5,923 nucleotides of DNA, taken from Crenothrix polyspora (GTDB lineage: Bacteria > Pseudomonadota > Gammaproteobacteria > Methylococcales > Methylomonadaceae). Every line of letters begins with the position of its first letter. Positions within the stretch are counted from its first letter, which is position 1. Location: contig CAMDOP010000204.1 in assembly GCA_945903675.1 (NCBI GenBank), forward strand, positions 1-5,923. The letters are read 5' to 3'. This document shows positions 5,387 to 5,923 of this stretch, one piece after another. The notes under the pieces were generated by a model, which worked only from the letters and a program-made list of their open reading frames with translations, made no database searches and was not told the origin of the DNA. The position numbers and the translations under genes were made by a program.

Positions 5387-5535
5387 GTACTGGTGGCAGT
5401 TTAAAGATCCCAGGCATCGACCCTCCACCTCCTGGTGAATCTCTTAGTGTAGCTGAGCCCAACAGTTTGACCCTATTGGGATTAGGGTTGATAGCAAGCG
5501 CATCGACTTTACGCCGCCGGAAGCTTCAGTCTTAA
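5374..5535 (+). pseudogene. Detached PEP-CTERM tail of the frameshifted gene at 4778
   Basis: In the frame one base behind the upstream gene, the sequence reads NVGTGGSLKIPG, then a four-Pro linker (DPPPPGES), then VAEPNS, a hydrophobic stretch, RRRK and a stop at 5533-5535. This is a complete exosortase sorting signal with AEP in place of the more usual PEP or VPEP. It has no start codon or ribosome binding site of its own, and a stop at 5371-5373 closes its frame upstream. It only makes sense as the continuation of the 4778 gene after a single-base loss. No canonical X-XXY-YYZ slippery heptamer is present in the overlap 5374-5386, so programmed frameshifting is unlikely. Confidence 0.85.
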
Positions 5536-5623
5536 TAACGTGGACTTTATTAGCAACACTCATTGAAAAGCTTATCTTGCAAAAATAAAGAATGCGTTAT
5601 GTTTTGCTACCCTGCTTACTGTC

Positions 5624-5662
5624 TCTCGGCACACACCTGTTCGAAATAGATGTGTACCGAGA
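5624..5662. terminator. Hairpin in the convergent gap, possible terminator without a U-tract
   Basis: TCTCGG/CCGAGA and ACACA/TGTGT form a long stem (5624-5635 with 5651-5662) around a loop containing TTCGAA, with a further CT/AG pair. The C-A mismatches on the plus strand become G-U wobbles on the minus strand, so the minus-strand RNA folds better. It lies between the end of the frameshifted PEP-CTERM gene and the stop of the leftward membrane-protein gene. No T-run follows directly on either strand (a TTTT at 5669-5672 is seven bases away), so termination is plausible but not proven. Confidence 0.45.
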
Positions 5663-5722
5663 TGACTGATTTTACCGCATCAATTAATAATAAAACCTTT
5701 ATTTAACAGGTAATCACTAAAC

Positions 5723-5923
5723 TCACTCACTTAAATCTGACTCGTCAATATGAAACGCATGCAACATGCGATGCGTTACGGGAGCCAGAATAATACCCAT
5801 GATGGCAATAAAAATGAGGCCACTGAAAAGCGCATAGCCGGAAGCGAATAATTTTGCTACTTCATTAGGCAGCGCACTGACAGGCCCCATTCCACCCAGA
5901 ATCATCGATGCTTCTAAAATAGA
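5723..5923 (-). CDS. Small inner-membrane protein, ion-channel-like (partial, 5' end beyond the window)
   Basis: The frame runs open from the right edge of the window to a stop at 5723-5725, so these 66 residues are a C-terminal fragment. The ATG at 5905 is probably internal. Visible features are a MILGGMGPV motif, a KLFASGYALFSGLIFIAIMGIILAPV membrane region (one helix of roughly 20-25 residues) and a cytoplasmic tail with VTHRMLHAFHIDESD. From memory, this GGMGPV / KLFAS-YALFSG / APV-HR-LH-FH pattern is typical of short bacterial inner-membrane proteins often labelled as two-pore-domain potassium-channel-like. The pore function is unproven for them, and GGMGP is not a TVGYG selectivity filter. 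The upstream half is needed to judge the fold. It converges with the PEP-CTERM gene at 4778 and shows no functional link to it. Confidence 0.75.
   Translation of the reverse strand, partial: SILEASMILGGMGPVSALPNEVAKLFASGYALFSGLIFIAIMGIILAPVTHRMLHAFHIDESDLSE

Noticed and set aside
5689..5703. AATAAA/TTTATT inverted repeat as terminator of the membrane-protein gene
   Set aside because: Six A-T pairs with a three-base loop are too weak to call in AT-rich DNA.

Overview
The window reads as AT-rich chromosomal DNA of a Gram-negative bacterium that carries the exosortase/PEP-CTERM protein-sorting system. A gammaproteobacterium is likely and a Methylococcales-type methanotroph or relative is possible, but that is inference from gene types and composition. 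No RNA gene, CRISPR array, insertion sequence or phage gene is visible.

Layout, left to right. (1) A complete plus-strand gene (104-1705) for a vanillyl-alcohol oxidase / p-cresol methylhydroxylase type FAD enzyme. (2) Converging on it with only 45 bp between the stops, a minus-strand PEP-CTERM protein (1751-2668). A hairpin with a U-tract in the gap has the polarity of that protein's terminator. (3) About 600 bp without a gene (2669-3275), holding a sigma-54-like promoter, a palindrome over the predicted transcription start and a separate 11-bp perfect inverted repeat. (4) A second, unrelated minus-strand PEP-CTERM protein (3276-4421). (5) A 356-bp divergent intergenic region with a second sigma-54-like promoter, a hairpin at the predicted mRNA 5' end and further inverted repeats. 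(6) A plus-strand third PEP-CTERM gene (4778-5535), split by a one-base frameshift that cuts the PEP-CTERM anchor off from the body. (7) An imperfect hairpin, then the 3' end of a minus-strand gene for a small membrane protein that resembles ion-channel-like proteins (5723 to the window edge).

The three PEP-CTERM proteins share little beyond a Sec signal peptide and the C-terminal Pro-Glu-Pro / hydrophobic / Arg-rich tripartite signal. They would be exported by Sec and processed by an exosortase encoded elsewhere, ending up in the envelope or extracellular matrix. The best regulatory signal is that both minus-strand PEP-CTERM genes have a -24/-12 element with exact sigma-54 spacing and closely similar sequence. 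This fits the known link between PEP-CTERM genes, RpoN and the PrsK/PrsR two-component system. I do not see a clearly new enzymatic system. The most interesting material is the regulatory architecture and the broken third PEP-CTERM gene.
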